Shown here one piece after another: positions 39,025 through 50,595 of a stretch of DNA of 64,000 nucleotides (positions are counted from its first letter, which is position 1; each line of letters starts with the position of its first letter). The notes below the pieces were generated by a model that had not been told where the DNA came from, did no database searches, and worked only from the letters and a program-made list of their open reading frames with translations. The translations under genes were made by a program, and so were the position numbers. The DNA comes from Exiguobacterium aestuarii (GTDB lineage Bacteria; Bacillota; Bacilli; Exiguobacteriales; Exiguobacteriaceae), in NCBI RefSeq assembly GCF_020171655.1, contig NZ_JAIVAC010000001.1, forward strand, positions 1,364,001 through 1,428,000. Direction: 5' to 3'.

Positions 39025-39053
39025 AAATCCCGAAGGCAGCGCCTTCGGGATTT
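39025..39053. terminator. Bidirectional terminator
   Basis: AAATCCCGAAGGC and GCCTTCGGGATTT form a perfect 13-bp stem with a 3-nt loop between the converging small membrane gene and yvlB. Confidence 0.85.
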
Positions 39054-39055
39054 GC

Positions 39056-40225
39056 TTATTGTTGATGGAACGGATTATTCAAATCGGCTGGGTCGACGGG
39101 ATCGACCGGATCCGACGGCTCCGTCTGTTCTTCCTCAAGGAAAGTCGACGGTGTATACACCGATCCGTGTTCCAAATCGATTGTACCGGTACGTGTACCC
39201 GCTTCGACTTCGATGCGAGGCGTTTGACCTCGACCGGACAAGAATTCGAGACGACGCTGCGCAACGTCTTTTCGGTCACGAATGATCTCGAGTTCGTCGA
39301 GTAAGCAGTGGAGTCCCCCGAAGTTCGTCTCGAGTTCTCCTTCCACCTCGACGCCGTGTGGCAACACGAGTCGAATATTTCCGGCGAGCGAAGCGAGTTC
39401 GAACTTGGCCGGACGTGCTGTCGCGAGTTCCGCGCGGATGTTGCCGTTCCCTGTCTTGAGGGATGCTTTATCGTACTTCCCTCCGACGATGACGGCCCCG
39501 TTTCCGGTACGGACGTGCACGAGCTCCGCCTCGACGCCTTCCACCTCGACTGTCCCGTTTCCGGTATTGAGAAGGAGTTCAGACGCGTGTACTTCATGTA
39601 GGACAACGCGACCGTTCGCCGTTTGCACGCGGACGTTCTCAACGTCCAAACCATCGGCACGGACTTCCCCGTTCAACGTCTGAATATGAAGATGGTTGAA
39701 ATGGTGGTGCGGGACGTACAGTTCCACGTGGGCCCGGACGAGCTTGTCACGCAAGGAGACGACGAGACGGTCCCCAATGACGGAATGCTTGACCGCCGAT
39801 TGCAACTGTTCGAGCGCTTTGTCCGCGTCTTGTTGGCGAAGCGGACGACCGGTCACGATGAGCTCACAATCTTCTGCATCTGACGAGACGATGGTCGCCG
39901 ATGCGTTGAAGAGATCGAGTGAGATGTCGCTACCCGTGAATGGGAATGATTTCGAATACGTCACTTCTGGTCCGAAGTTCGAGCTGAAGGAGAAGTCGCT
40001 GTCACGAAGCTTCGTGACGAGTCCTTCTACCGCAGACGTCAGTTTCGTCGTGAGCGATTCGACCGAATAGGCATCGACCTTCTCCGTGTCTTGACGCTCT
40101 TCTAACGCCTGGACTTGTTCTGGTTCGAGGCGCTCGAGACGCTCGAGTTGCGTCATCGCCTCCTCGATTGTCATCTTGCCTTCCTTCACTTGCTGGAGAA
40201 TCAGTTCACGCATTTCTTGTTTCAC
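39056..40225 (-). CDS. yvlB: DUF4097 beta-repeat protein (YvlB-like)
   Basis: 389 residues. An N-terminal helical SHOCT-like segment (ILQQVKEGKMTIEEAMTQLERLERL, about residues 9-33) is followed by a region of about 220 residues with short beta repeats (LNGEVRADGLDVENVRVQTANGRVVLHEVHASELLLNTGNGTV...), the DUF4097 beta-helix pattern. No membrane segment is seen; the protein is cytoplasmic or surface-associated. The Pro/Asp tail repeats SDPVDPVDPADLNN. In Bacillus the same protein lies near hprK and is linked to envelope stress. Divided from uvrA by 65 bp. Confidence 0.85.
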   Translation of the reverse strand: MKQEMRELILQQVKEGKMTIEEAMTQLERLERLEPEQVQALEERQDTEKVDAYSVESLTTKLTSAVEGLVTKLRDSDFSFSSNFGPEVTYSKSFPFTGSDISLDLFNASATIVSSDAEDCELIVTGRPLRQQDADKALEQLQSAVKHSVIGDRLVVSLRDKLVRAHVELYVPHHHFNHLHIQTLNGEVRADGLDVENVRVQTANGRVVLHEVHASELLLNTGNGTVEVEGVEAELVHVRTGNGAVIVGGKYDKASLKTGNGNIRAELATARPAKFELASLAGNIRLVLPHGVEVEGELETNFGGLHCLLDELEIIRDRKDVAQRRLEFLSGRGQTPRIEVEAGTRTGTIDLEHGSVYTPSTFLEEEQTEPSDPVDPVDPADLNNPFHQQ

Positions 40226-40290
40226 GTTCGTTTTCCCCCTTCAATTTGGTTGCACGTCAATTACCTTCCCGTTTCTCACCATTTCTATAC

Positions 40291-43164
40291 TTATTTCTTT
40301 TTTCCTGCTTTTGGTTTCACGCGAGCCGCATCTCGTTCGAGGACCGGCTTCAAATACTTGCCGGTATACGACCCAGACACTTCGGCAACTTCTTCCGGCG
40401 TTCCCGTCGCGACGATGAGTCCGCCGCCGTCCCCTCCTTCTGGTCCGAGGTCGATCAAATAATCGGCTGACTTGATGACGTCGAGGTTATGTTCGATGAC
40501 GAGCACCGTGTCCCCGTTCTCGACGAGGCGCTGTAGCACTTTCAACAAGCGGGCAATGTCGTCGACATGAAGACCTGTCGTCGGTTCGTCCAAAATATAA
40601 ATCGTCTTCCCGGTCGAACGTTTATGAAGCTCCGAAGCGAGTTTGACACGCTGGGCTTCCCCGCCGGAAAGTTCCGTCGCTGGCTGACCGAGTTTCATAT
40701 AGCCAAGACCGACGTCATAGATGGTCTGAATCTTTCGCTTGATTTTCGGAATTTTGTCAAAGAATTCGAGCCCTTCCTCAATCGTCATATCGAGGACATC
40801 GGCAATCGTCTTCCCTTTATACTTCACTTCGAGCGTCTCGCGGTTATAGCGTTTCCCGTGACAGACTTCACATGGCACGTACACGTCCGGCAAGAAGTGC
40901 ATCTCGATTTTGATGATTCCGTCCCCACGGCACGCTTCACAGCGTCCGCCTTTCACGTTGAAACTGAAGCGCCCTTTCTTATAGCCGCGCATCTTCGCTT
41001 CGTTCGTCGAGGCGAAGACGTCACGGATGTCGTCGAAGACGCCCGTATACGTCGCCGGGTTTGAACGCGGTGTACGCCCGATCGGGGATTGGTCGATATC
41101 GATAACTTTATCGATATGCTCGAGCCCTTCAATCTTCTTATGTTTCCCTGGCTTCGCTTTGGCACGGTTCATGTTGTGTGCGAGCGATTTATAGAGAATC
41201 TCGTTGATGAGTGTCGATTTCCCAGAACCGGATACACCCGTCACGGCGACGAACATCCCGAGCGGAATCGAGACGTCGACATCTTTCAAGTTGTTCTCTT
41301 CCGCCTTGACGATCTTCAAGAACCGTTCGTCCGGCATTTTCCGTTCGGCCGGGAGCGGGATGAACTTCTTCCCGGCAAGGTATTGACCCGTGAGCGAGTT
41401 TTTATTTTTCATGAGTTGCTTCGGCGTGCCGGCAGCAATGACTTGTCCACCGTGCTCCCCGGCACCCGGTCCGATATCGATCAAATAGTCGGCTTCCATC
41501 ATCGTATCTTCATCATGTTCGACGACGATGAGCGTGTTGCCGATGTCTCGCATCTGTTTGAGCGTTGCGATCAAACGGTCGTTATCCCGTTGATGAAGAC
41601 CGATCGACGGTTCATCGAGGACGTACAAGACACCTGTGAGACGTGAACCGATTTGCGTCGCAAGTCGAATCCGCTGAGCTTCTCCACCTGAGAGGGTTCC
41701 CGCGGCACGAGACAGCGTCAAATAGTCGAGACCGACGTTATTCAAGAAGCTGAGTCGCTCTCGAATCTCCTGCAAGATGAGGCGGGCGATGGCGATATCT
41801 TTTTCACTGAGCTGTTCATTCAGTCCTTCGAAGAACGCGAGTGCATTCACGACAGACTTTTCCGTCACTTGTCCGACATGCTGGCCCGTGATCTTGACGG
41901 CGAGTGACTCTTCTTTCAAACGATATCCGTGACATGTCGGGCAGGCGTGCGTCGCCATATACATCTCCATCTGTTCGCGGATGTAGTCTGACGTCGTCTC
42001 CCGGTAGCGTCGCTCGATGTTACGGAGCACCCCTTCAAAGAAGATTGTGTTCGTCCGGACCTGACCGAAGTCATTCTCATAACGGAAGAGGAATGACTCT
42101 TCCGAAGAACCGTTCAAGACGAGGTCCTGGTCACGTTTTGACAGACGTTCGAACGGCACGTCCATGTCGATGTTGAAATGCTGGCACATCGCCGCCAACA
42201 GTTGCGGATAATATTGTGAACTCGTCGGTTGCCATGCAGCGATCGCCCCTTCTTTTAACGTCATCGATGGATCAGGGATGACGAGTTCTGGGTCGACGTC
42301 TAGTTTCGTCCCAAGACCATCACACGTCGGGCAAGCCCCGAACGGTGAGTTGAAAGAGAACATACGTGGCTCGAGTTCTCCAATCGAGAATCCACAAATC
42401 GGGCAAGCGTGGTGTTCGCTGAAAAGAAGCTCGGTCCCGTCCATCTTGTCGATGATGACACGTCCGTCGGCGAGGCGTAACGCCGTCTCGAGAGAGTCGG
42501 CAAGGCGCCCTTCGACGTCAGGTCGGACGACAAGACGGTCGACGACGACTTCGATCGAGTGCTTCTTGTTTTTGTCGAGCTCGATCTCATCTGTCAGTTC
42601 GATGGTCTCTCCGTTCACGCGGACACGGACGAATCCTTCTTTCTTCAACGAATCGAACACTTTGATGTGCGTTCCTTTACGACCTGACACGATCGGTGCC
42701 AAAATCTGAAGTCGCGTCCGTTCCGGCAATTCCATCACCTGGTCGACCATCTGCGAAATCGTCTGACTCGAGATCTCGATACCGTGGTTCGGACAGACCG
42801 GTTTCCCGATTCGTGCGAACAAGAGTCGGAGATAGTCGTAAATCTCCGTCACCGTACCGACGGTTGAGCGCGGGTTTCGGCTCGTTGTCTTCTGGTCGAT
42901 CGAGATAGCCGGACTTAAGCCTTCAATCGTATCGACGTCCGGCTTATCCATCTGTCCGAGGAACTGACGAGCGTACGCAGATAAACTCTCGACGTAGCGT
43001 CGCTGCCCTTCCGCATAAATCGTGTCGAACGCGAGCGACGACTTCCCGGAGCCGGACAAGCCCGTCAAGACGACGAGCTGGTCACGTGGGATATCGATGT
43101 CGATATTTTTTAAGTTGTTGACGCGTGCCCCTTTGATGACAATCGCATTTTTCTTTTCAGCCAT
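40291..43164 (-). CDS. uvrA: Excinuclease ABC subunit A
   Basis: 957 residues. Two ABC ATPase modules: Walker [13 protein letters not shown] in the first and [12 protein letters not shown] in the second, each with an LSGGEAQR signature, plus zinc-finger CxxC pairs ([20 protein letters not shown]..., [18 protein letters not shown]). With UvrB it locates bulky DNA lesions for nucleotide excision repair. ATG 43164 directly follows the uvrB stop. Co-transcribed with uvrB under LexA. Confidence 0.98.
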   Translation of the reverse strand: MAEKKNAIVIKGARVNNLKNIDIDIPRDQLVVLTGLSGSGKSSLAFDTIYAEGQRRYVESLSAYARQFLGQMDKPDVDTIEGLSPAISIDQKTTSRNPRSTVGTVTEIYDYLRLLFARIGKPVCPNHGIEISSQTISQMVDQVMELPERTRLQILAPIVSGRKGTHIKVFDSLKKEGFVRVRVNGETIELTDEIELDKNKKHSIEVVVDRLVVRPDVEGRLADSLETALRLADGRVIIDKMDGTELLFSEHHACPICGFSIGELEPRMFSFNSPFGACPTCDGLGTKLDVDPELVIPDPSMTLKEGAIAAWQPTSSQYYPQLLAAMCQHFNIDMDVPFERLSKRDQDLVLNGSSEESFLFRYENDFGQVRTNTIFFEGVLRNIERRYRETTSDYIREQMEMYMATHACPTCHGYRLKEESLAVKITGQHVGQVTEKSVVNALAFFEGLNEQLSEKDIAIARLILQEIRERLSFLNNVGLDYLTLSRAAGTLSGGEAQRIRLATQIGSRLTGVLYVLDEPSIGLHQRDNDRLIATLKQMRDIGNTLIVVEHDEDTMMEADYLIDIGPGAGEHGGQVIAAGTPKQLMKNKNSLTGQYLAGKKFIPLPAERKMPDERFLKIVKAEENNLKDVDVSIPLGMFVAVTGVSGSGKSTLINEILYKSLAHNMNRAKAKPGKHKKIEGLEHIDKVIDIDQSPIGRTPRSNPATYTGVFDDIRDVFASTNEAKMRGYKKGRFSFNVKGGRCEACRGDGIIKIEMHFLPDVYVPCEVCHGKRYNRETLEVKYKGKTIADVLDMTIEEGLEFFDKIPKIKRKIQTIYDVGLGYMKLGQPATELSGGEAQRVKLASELHKRSTGKTIYILDEPTTGLHVDDIARLLKVLQRLVENGDTVLVIEHNLDVIKSADYLIDLGPEGGDGGGLIVATGTPEEVAEVSGSYTGKYLKPVLERDAARVKPKAGKKK

Positions 43165-45135
43165 TTAATTCCCTACCTTCAACTCCAAGATTAAGTCACG
43201 CAATTCGGCCGCACGCTCGAACTGGAGATCGCGTGCCGCTTGCTTCATTTCTTCTTCTAGTTTGGCAATCGCCGCCTCGCGTTCGGCCGGCTTCATCGTA
43301 CTGAGTGATTCGAGTGCCTCTTCTTCGGCCTCGACCGTCGCTCGGATGACACCACGGACGTCTTTTCGAATCGTCTGTGGCGTAATGCCATGTTCTTCAT
43401 TATATGCTTGTTGGATTGTCCGACGACGATCCGTCTCTTCGATGGCTCGTGCCATCGAATCGGTCATCTTGTCCGCAAATAGGATGACGTGTCCGTTCGC
43501 ATTACGGGCCGCCCGTCCAATTGTCTGGATGAGCGAACGGTCGGAACGGAGGAATCCTTCCTTATCGGCATCGAGAATCGTCACGAGACTGACTTCCGGA
43601 ATGTCGAGCCCTTCTCGTAACAAGTTGATTCCGACGAGCACGTCATATTTCCCGAGACGAAGATCACGGATGATCTCAATCCGTTCGAGCGTCTTGATCT
43701 CGGAGTGCATATAGTTGACCTTGATTCCCGCTTCACGCAAGTAGTCGGACAAGTCTTCTGCCATTTTCTTCGTGAGCGTCGTCACGAGAACGCGCTCGTC
43801 TCGCTTGATGCGTTCGCGAATCTGGTCCATCAAGTAGTCGATTTGTCCTTTGATCGGATGAATCTCGATGGTCGGGTCGAGTAACCCTGTCGGACGAATG
43901 ATCTGCTCGATCATGTTCGGTGTATGTTCGAGCTCGTACGGACCTGGTGTCGCCGAGATGAAGATCGCTTGTGACAATTTTTTCTCGAACTCATCGAATT
44001 TGAGCGGACGGTTGTCCTTCGCAGAAGGAAGACGGAACCCGTGGTCGACGAGCACTTGTTTCCGCGCCTGGTCCCCGTTATACATCCCGCGCACTTGCGG
44101 GAGCGTCACGTGTGACTCATCGGCGACGAGGAGGAAGTCTTCCGGGAAGTAGTCGATCAATGTATACGGGGTCGAGCCCTCCGGCATCAAGTTCAAGTGT
44201 CGCGAATAGTTCTCGATGCCTGAACAATACCCCATTTCACGCATCATCTCCAAATCGTAATGCGTTCGCTGCTCAAGACGCTGTGCCTCAAGTAGCTTCC
44301 CTTCTTCACGGAACTTCTCGAGCTGCTCCTCGAGTTCCGCTTCGATGTTGACGATTGCTTTTTGCAGTTTCTCGTCACGCGTGACGAAGTGGGATGCCGG
44401 GAAGATGGCGACGTGATCGCGGTCCGCGATGATTTCACCCGTCAACGGGTCCATCTCACGGATTCGGTCGATCTCGTCCCCGAAAAATTCGATGCGCATA
44501 CAGTGTTCGTCACGTGACGCCGGGAAGATTTCGACGACGTCCCCACGTACACGGAAACGTCCACGCTGGAAGTCGATATCGTTTCGTTCATATTGAATGT
44601 CGATGAGCTTACGAAGCATCTCGTCACGACCCATCTCTTTACCGACGCGGAGACTCAATACGAGACTGCGATATTCTTCTGGGTTACCGAGACCATATAT
44701 ACAGGAAACGGATGCAACGATGATGACGTCATCCCGCTCGAAGAGAGCCGACGTCGCCGAGTGACGCAGCTTATCAATTTCATCGTTGATAGAGGCATCC
44801 TTCTCGATGAACGTATCGGTCGAAGGCACGTACGCTTCTGGTTGATAATAGTCATAGTAACTGACAAAATATTCGACCGCGTTGTTCGGGAAGAACTCTT
44901 TGAACTCGGAATACAATTGACCGGCGAGCGTCTTGTTGTGAGCCAGGACGAGTGTCGGCTTCTTCACTTCTTGGATGACGTTCGAGACGGTGAACGTCTT
45001 CCCTGTTCCGGTCGCCCCGAGGAGTGTCTGATAACGGTCACCCCGATTGACGCCTTCGACAAGTTGTCGAATCGCTTCAGGCTGGTCACCTCCTGGTTGA
45101 AATTCAGATTGTAATGCAAACGGAATCGATTCCAT
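43165..45135 (-). CDS. uvrB: Excinuclease ABC subunit B
   Basis: 656 residues. Walker [13 protein letters not shown], the beta-hairpin [12 protein letters not shown] that inspects DNA strands, the [14 protein letters not shown]-type box, [16 protein letters not shown] helicase motif and the C-terminal UVR domain ([26 protein letters not shown]) that binds UvrC. GGTGAGGAG precedes ATG 45135. The promoter upstream carries a LexA box. Confidence 0.98.
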   Translation of the reverse strand: MESIPFALQSEFQPGGDQPEAIRQLVEGVNRGDRYQTLLGATGTGKTFTVSNVIQEVKKPTLVLAHNKTLAGQLYSEFKEFFPNNAVEYFVSYYDYYQPEAYVPSTDTFIEKDASINDEIDKLRHSATSALFERDDVIIVASVSCIYGLGNPEEYRSLVLSLRVGKEMGRDEMLRKLIDIQYERNDIDFQRGRFRVRGDVVEIFPASRDEHCMRIEFFGDEIDRIREMDPLTGEIIADRDHVAIFPASHFVTRDEKLQKAIVNIEAELEEQLEKFREEGKLLEAQRLEQRTHYDLEMMREMGYCSGIENYSRHLNLMPEGSTPYTLIDYFPEDFLLVADESHVTLPQVRGMYNGDQARKQVLVDHGFRLPSAKDNRPLKFDEFEKKLSQAIFISATPGPYELEHTPNMIEQIIRPTGLLDPTIEIHPIKGQIDYLMDQIRERIKRDERVLVTTLTKKMAEDLSDYLREAGIKVNYMHSEIKTLERIEIIRDLRLGKYDVLVGINLLREGLDIPEVSLVTILDADKEGFLRSDRSLIQTIGRAARNANGHVILFADKMTDSMARAIEETDRRRTIQQAYNEEHGITPQTIRKDVRGVIRATVEAEEEALESLSTMKPAEREAAIAKLEEEMKQAARDLQFERAAELRDLILELKVGN

Positions 45136-45171
45136 AAGATACTCCTCACCTTCTCATTTCATAGTGTCTTG

Positions 45172-45200
45172 ATTATACCATAGACACGAACAAATATTCG
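45172..45200 (-). promoter_or_regulatory. LexA-controlled promoter of uvrBA
   Basis: Extended -10 TGGTATAAT (core at 45172-45177 as ATTATA on the plus strand). The CGAAC-N4-ATTCG box at 45187-45200 differs at one base from the Bacillus SOS consensus CGAAC-N4-GTTCG and covers the -35 region. Confidence 0.75.
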
Positions 45201-45260
45201 CTTATTAGCTTACATACACATTTAAGCCTTTTCTCTTATATATCATCATTTCTTTTTCCT

Positions 45261-45377
45261 TTACTGTCTCAAAAGAAACATCAAATCTTGTTGCGTTTCA
45301 CCTTCGAGAATTACTTCACAATCGTTTTTGTAGCATAGAACACGGAAAGTCGGATCCTGGACCTTGTTACTATTCAA
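45261..45377 (-). CDS. Possible small ORF in the uvrB-glpF gap
   Basis: 38 residues from TTG 45377, ending at TAA 45261-45263: begins MNSNKVQDPTFRVLCY and ends with VILEGETQQDLMFLLRQ. The composition looks protein-like, with strand and helix propensity, but there is no clear ribosome site. Removing one A from the run at 45393-45397 would link it to ATG 45417 to give about 50 residues, so it may be a broken gene. No other gene is seen in the 451-bp gap at 45136-45586; the rest is AT-rich promoter DNA. Confidence 0.25.
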   Translation of the reverse strand: MNSNKVQDPTFRVLCYKNDCEVILEGETQQDLMFLLRQ

Positions 45378-45464
45378 TTGAAATTCCCATGATTTTTAAA
45401 AAGGATGTCAAAATCATATCCACGTCGCTCTCTATCTGACTCTTTATGTGAAGTTTACAGGTGT

Positions 45465-45542
45465 AAATGTGAACATTTGTAGGAAAAAAGTAGGATTTTT
45501 GAAAAACACTGTTTTAAAACGCTTACATTTTGGGCATATAAT
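45465..45542 (+). promoter_or_regulatory. glpFK promoter region with cre site and a palindrome
   Basis: -10 TATAAT at 45537-45542 with a poor -35. TTAAAACGCTTACA at 45514-45527 (reverse TGTAAGCGTTTTAA) is a good CcpA cre apart from its final two bases, and overlaps the -35 region. Upstream, AAATGT-GA-ACATTT (45465-45478) is a perfect inverted repeat with no assigned regulator. The leader to glpF is only about 40 nt, too short for a GlpP-type antiterminator. Confidence 0.6.
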
Positions 45543-45586
45543 GAAGTGGTAAGTCAAATTGCATAAGGGAGAAAGGGGAGTATCAC

Positions 45587-46294
45587 ATGTCAGCATTTGT
45601 AAGTGAAATTATCGGTACGATGCTATTGATTCTGCTCGGTAACGGTGTCGTCGCCGGCGTCGTCCTCCGCCATTCCAAAGCGGAAAACTCTGGCTGGATT
45701 GTTATCACAATGGGTTGGGGTCTTGCCGTTATGGTCGGGGTCTACGCAGCCGGAATTTACGGAGGCGCACACATCAACCCTGCCGTCACGATTGGTCTCG
45801 CGACAGCAGGCGAATTCCCATGGGCCGATGTCCCACTCTACATCCTTGCTCAGTTTATCGGAGCGTTCATCGGGGCATGTTTGGTATATGTCCACTACAA
45901 GCCGCATTACGATGCAACGGACGATCCAGGCTTGAAACTCGCAACGTTCTCTACCGCACCAGGTATCCGAAGCACACCGTACAACTTGATTGGTGAGATT
46001 ATCGGAACATTCGTCCTCTTGTTCGCGTTGTTGTCATTCGGGGCAAACACATTCGCAGACGGACTCAATCCGCTCATCGTCGGTTTCTTGATCGTCTCAA
46101 TCGGTCTCTCGCTCGGTGGTACGACGGGGTATGCGATCAACCCGGCACGTGACCTTGGGCCACGTATCGCGCACGCCATTCTTCCGATTAAAGGAAAAGG
46201 ATCTTCAGACTGGGGCTATTCATGGATTCCAGTTGTCGGTCCGATTATCGGTGCTGTCATCGCCGCACTCGTTTACGGCATTCTCGTCCCTTAA
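45587..46294 (+). CDS. glpF: Glycerol uptake facilitator (aquaporin family)
   Basis: 235 residues, six membrane helices and both half-helices with NPA-type boxes: GGAHINPAVTIGLA and GYAINPARDLGPR. The Asp after the second box (NPARD) is the mark of glycerol facilitators rather than water channels. AGGGGAG precedes ATG 45587. It forms a two-gene operon with glpK 28 bp downstream; diffusion inward is trapped by glycerol phosphorylation. Confidence 0.97.
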   Translation: MSAFVSEIIGTMLLILLGNGVVAGVVLRHSKAENSGWIVITMGWGLAVMVGVYAAGIYGGAHINPAVTIGLATAGEFPWADVPLYILAQFIGAFIGACLVYVHYKPHYDATDDPGLKLATFSTAPGIRSTPYNLIGEIIGTFVLLFALLSFGANTFADGLNPLIVGFLIVSIGLSLGGTTGYAINPARDLGPRIAHAILPIKGKGSSDWGYSWIPVVGPIIGAVIAALVYGILVP

Positions 46295-46307
46295 CACATA
46301 ATTTTGA

Positions 46308-47840
<1,533 letters not shown>

Positions 47841-47845
47841 GTGGC

Positions 47846-47871
47846 AAGGGCATCCTCACGGGTGCCCTTTT
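47846..47871 (+). terminator. Terminator of glpFK
   Basis: AAGGGCATCC pairs with GGGTGCCCTT (one G-T), followed by TTTTC, six bases after the glpK stop. Confidence 0.8.
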
Positions 47872-47875
47872 CGTA

Positions 47876-47909
47876 TGCAAAAAAAGAGTACCCCGTGAAG
47901 GATACTCTT
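47876..47909 (-). terminator. Terminator of minJ
   Basis: AAGAGTACC (47884-47892) pairs with GGATACTCTT (47900-47909), one mismatch; minus-strand tail of seven T. The stem overlaps the minJ stop. Confidence 0.8.
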
Positions 47910-49062
47910 ACAATTTACGAAGTCGGACACGTGGGCTCGTCGGTTCCCCGACGAACAAGATACCGAGTTCGTGTGGATCGGTCTCATACATCGCCCGTTG
48001 AACAAAACGAATATCTCCGTTCAGATTCAACACCTCGAGCTTGATGTACGGTTTATGTTGCTGGAGCGCCTCATAAAAACTGTGCCCTCCCGTGATGATC
48101 GTCCCATTCACTTTATAGATGGATTCACCTGGGATAAGCTGCATCGCCTCTCCTGGTGAATTCGGAAGCGTGTCCACGATAACCGCCCCACGATTTCCAT
48201 TGATGAAGACAGGTGTCGTACCGCGATTCTCTCGTTTGATCCACTGAAGTCCAAGCTCATAAAGAACAAACAAGGCGAACAGCGCATAGTCGACATACGG
48301 GATCTCCCATACATACGAGAGACCGAATAGACCGAGAGCGATCAAGGCGAGTACCCCGCGATAGTTGCTCAATCGTGCGAGAAGCGTTCCCGGTAAGGCA
48401 CCGGTCGACAGTAAACTGACCCCGATCGGAATCGGAAGAATGATCGGCACCATCGGCCAGTCGAGACCGAACGTCGGTGGCAAGAAGACGACGAGCGGGA
48501 AAAACCAAATGCGTTTGACGACATGCCCCCCGATGAACTGACCACGTTTCGATAAAATCAGTGTCGGGGATGTCTCTTTCGACCCGTTCCAGCGCAAGAG
48601 AATCGCTTCAGCGAGTGTGACGAGTCCGAACGTGAGCGCGTAAACCGTCCAATCGACTCGAGCGAGTTCTCTCACCCAATCACTGAGTGCCCCGTAAGAG
48701 ACGACATCTCGTAACATGACGACCGCGAACAAGACAAAGAGTGGAAGCACCGGATTGAAGAATCGCGGATGCATCGTCAATACCACGAGCGTATAGAGCA
48801 TCGTGAACGAGACTGCCCATTCAAACGTGATGGTCGTCTCAAGTAGAATCGTCGCGGCCGATGAGAGGACCGCTAGAAGAAGACTCGGCCAGATGAAATG
48901 CTTCCATTCCGACTTCGGCGAGCGTCGTCTCGAACGAAACATGGCTCGTTCTCGTTTGACTCGTGTCATCGATATGTATGTAAGGGCGACGAGCGTCACC
49001 CAAAACAGCGGACTACCTAACAACGTCAGTAAAGCCGTAACACTCATTCGTACAACTTCCAC
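47908..49062 (-). CDS. minJ: MinJ-like cell-division topology protein (PDZ)
   Basis: About 384 residues from GTG 49062 (AAAGGA at 9 nt); a TTG three codons earlier abuts that site. Seven to eight membrane helices fill residues 10-280, then a C-terminal PDZ domain (about 285-380) with a GNRGAVIVDTLPNSPGEAMQLIPGESIYKVNG core. MinJ bridges DivIVA and MinD at poles in Bacillus, where the gene also lies next to ctpB. The alternative, a generic PDZ membrane protein, is less likely in this context. Confidence 0.85.
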   Translation of the reverse strand: MEVVRMSVTALLTLLGSPLFWVTLVALTYISMTRVKRERAMFRSRRRSPKSEWKHFIWPSLLLAVLSSAATILLETTITFEWAVSFTMLYTLVVLTMHPRFFNPVLPLFVLFAVVMLRDVVSYGALSDWVRELARVDWTVYALTFGLVTLAEAILLRWNGSKETSPTLILSKRGQFIGGHVVKRIWFFPLVVFLPPTFGLDWPMVPIILPIPIGVSLLSTGALPGTLLARLSNYRGVLALIALGLFGLSYVWEIPYVDYALFALFVLYELGLQWIKRENRGTTPVFINGNRGAVIVDTLPNSPGEAMQLIPGESIYKVNGTIITGGHSFYEALQQHKPYIKLEVLNLNGDIRFVQRAMYETDPHELGILFVGEPTSPRVRLRKL

Positions 49063-49090
49063 GCGGTCCAATCCTTTCTTTCATTCAACG

Positions 49091-50494
49091 TTATTTTGCG
49101 GCTTCTTCGAGCGCCCGGTTCAATTGGGCATCGTTCGCCTCATCTTGAATCGCCTCGAGCAATTTCGATTCGAGCGCCGAAGCGGTCTCTTCATCGACTG
49201 TCCCAGAAGCCTCGAGGCCATTGTCTGTCTGGAATGCTTTCACGGCATCTGCCATCGTGTCACCATAGTATCCTGGCTGACCGCCTGGCTCATAGCCGAT
49301 TCCCGTCAAGATTTTATGCAAGTTCGAGACGGCGTCGCCGTAATCGCCGACTTTTAATGACTCTTCTTCTGTCAACACTCGGGTCACATTGAAGTAATCT
49401 GGTTGTTTCACTTCGATGTCCGGCTCAATCCCTTTTTTATTGATCCAGTTCCCGTCCGGCGTGAGCCATTTGCTCGTCGTCAACTTCAAGTTGCTGCCGT
49501 CCTCTAGATCGAACGCCGTCTGAACGACGCCTTTTCCGAACGTTTTCGTCCCGATGATCGTTGCGCCTGCCCCTTCTTTCATCGCACCCGTCAAAATCTC
49601 GGATGCCGAGGCAGAGCCCTCATCCGTCAAGACGAATAACTCATACGGCTTCGCTTCGCGGGCGCGTCCATTCTGTGCGTCACGGTCCCCGTCCGCATTT
49701 TCGATTTGAACGACCGGTTTTGATGTCGGTACGAATCCTTCCGACATCTCGATGACAGCCGGCAAGAGACCTCCTGGGTTCCCACGTACGTCGATGATCA
49801 AGCTGTCGATATCTTCTGACTCGAGTTGCTCGAGTTGTTCAAGGAACTCATCGGCTGTCGGTTCTGAGAACTGCGTCACTTGAAGATAGCCGATTTTTTT
49901 ACCGTCTTGCTCCTTCACTTCTGAGAACACCGTCTCAATCGGAATCGTGTCACGCGTGATCTCATAGTCCGCCGTCTGACTGCCACGGCGAATCGTCAAC
50001 GTGACGGTCGTCCCTTTTTCCCCACGGATGAGCTGAACGGCTTCTTGTACGTCCATCCCTTCGATCGACTCCCCGTCGACCGCCGTGATGATATCACCGG
50101 GACGAAGACCCGCCTCCTCGGCTGGAGCGCCTTTGATTGGAGCGACGATTAAGATGTCTTCTCCTTTCTTCTCCAAAGTCGCGCCGATTCCTTCAAAACT
50201 CGATTCAATCGAGTCGGTAAATTGCGATGTTTCTTCCGCGTCCAAGAAATCCGAATACGGGTCATTGAGTGCTGCCGTCATACCATCGAGCGCACCGGTC
50301 AATAAATCCTCTTCCGAGATGTCTTGTAACGAATGTTCTTCAATCAAATCACGCACTTGGTCGACTTTATCCCAGCCTTCCGCATTCGTCTGAATCGGAA
50401 GTGATGTGTCTGTAAACGCCATCGTCGCAAGGCCTGCACCGGCCCCAGCCACGAACGTTGTGCCAGCGAGTAGTCCTGCGGTTGAATTTTTCAC
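49091..50494 (-). CDS. ctpB: S41 carboxy-terminal processing protease (CtpB type)
   Basis: 467 residues from GTG 50494, which has GAGGGA at 7 nt; the ATG at 50509 lacks a site. An N-terminal membrane anchor (about 5-28), a PDZ domain (about 100-175, GIGATLEKKGEDILIVAPIKG), the S41 domain with nucleophile Ser in DEGSASASEIL and Lys in TFGKGVVQ, and a C-terminal peptidoglycan-binding domain (about 380-455, LKVGDYGDAVSNLHKILTGIGY). In Bacillus CtpB cleaves SpoIVFA; here the substrate is not known. It sits between an M23 hydrolase and minJ. Confidence 0.95.
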   Translation of the reverse strand: MKNSTAGLLAGTTFVAGAGAGLATMAFTDTSLPIQTNAEGWDKVDQVRDLIEEHSLQDISEEDLLTGALDGMTAALNDPYSDFLDAEETSQFTDSIESSFEGIGATLEKKGEDILIVAPIKGAPAEEAGLRPGDIITAVDGESIEGMDVQEAVQLIRGEKGTTVTLTIRRGSQTADYEITRDTIPIETVFSEVKEQDGKKIGYLQVTQFSEPTADEFLEQLEQLESEDIDSLIIDVRGNPGGLLPAVIEMSEGFVPTSKPVVQIENADGDRDAQNGRAREAKPYELFVLTDEGSASASEILTGAMKEGAGATIIGTKTFGKGVVQTAFDLEDGSNLKLTTSKWLTPDGNWINKKGIEPDIEVKQPDYFNVTRVLTEEESLKVGDYGDAVSNLHKILTGIGYEPGGQPGYYGDTMADAVKAFQTDNGLEASGTVDEETASALESKLLEAIQDEANDAQLNRALEEAAK

Positions 50495-50551
50495 GGGTTG
50501 GTCCCTCATTTCTCTTTGTAAGTCTTTTCATTAGTATAGCAAAAACGAGAG

Positions 50552-50593
50552 GAAAAGCGGACGCGTTCCACATATTTGGGACGCGTCCGCTTT
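50552..50593 (-). terminator. Terminator of the M23 hydrolase gene
   Basis: AAAGCGGACGCGT and ACGCGTCCGCTTT pair perfectly over 13 bp with a 14-nt loop; minus-strand tail TTTTCC. Confidence 0.8.
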
Positions 50594-50595
50594 AG

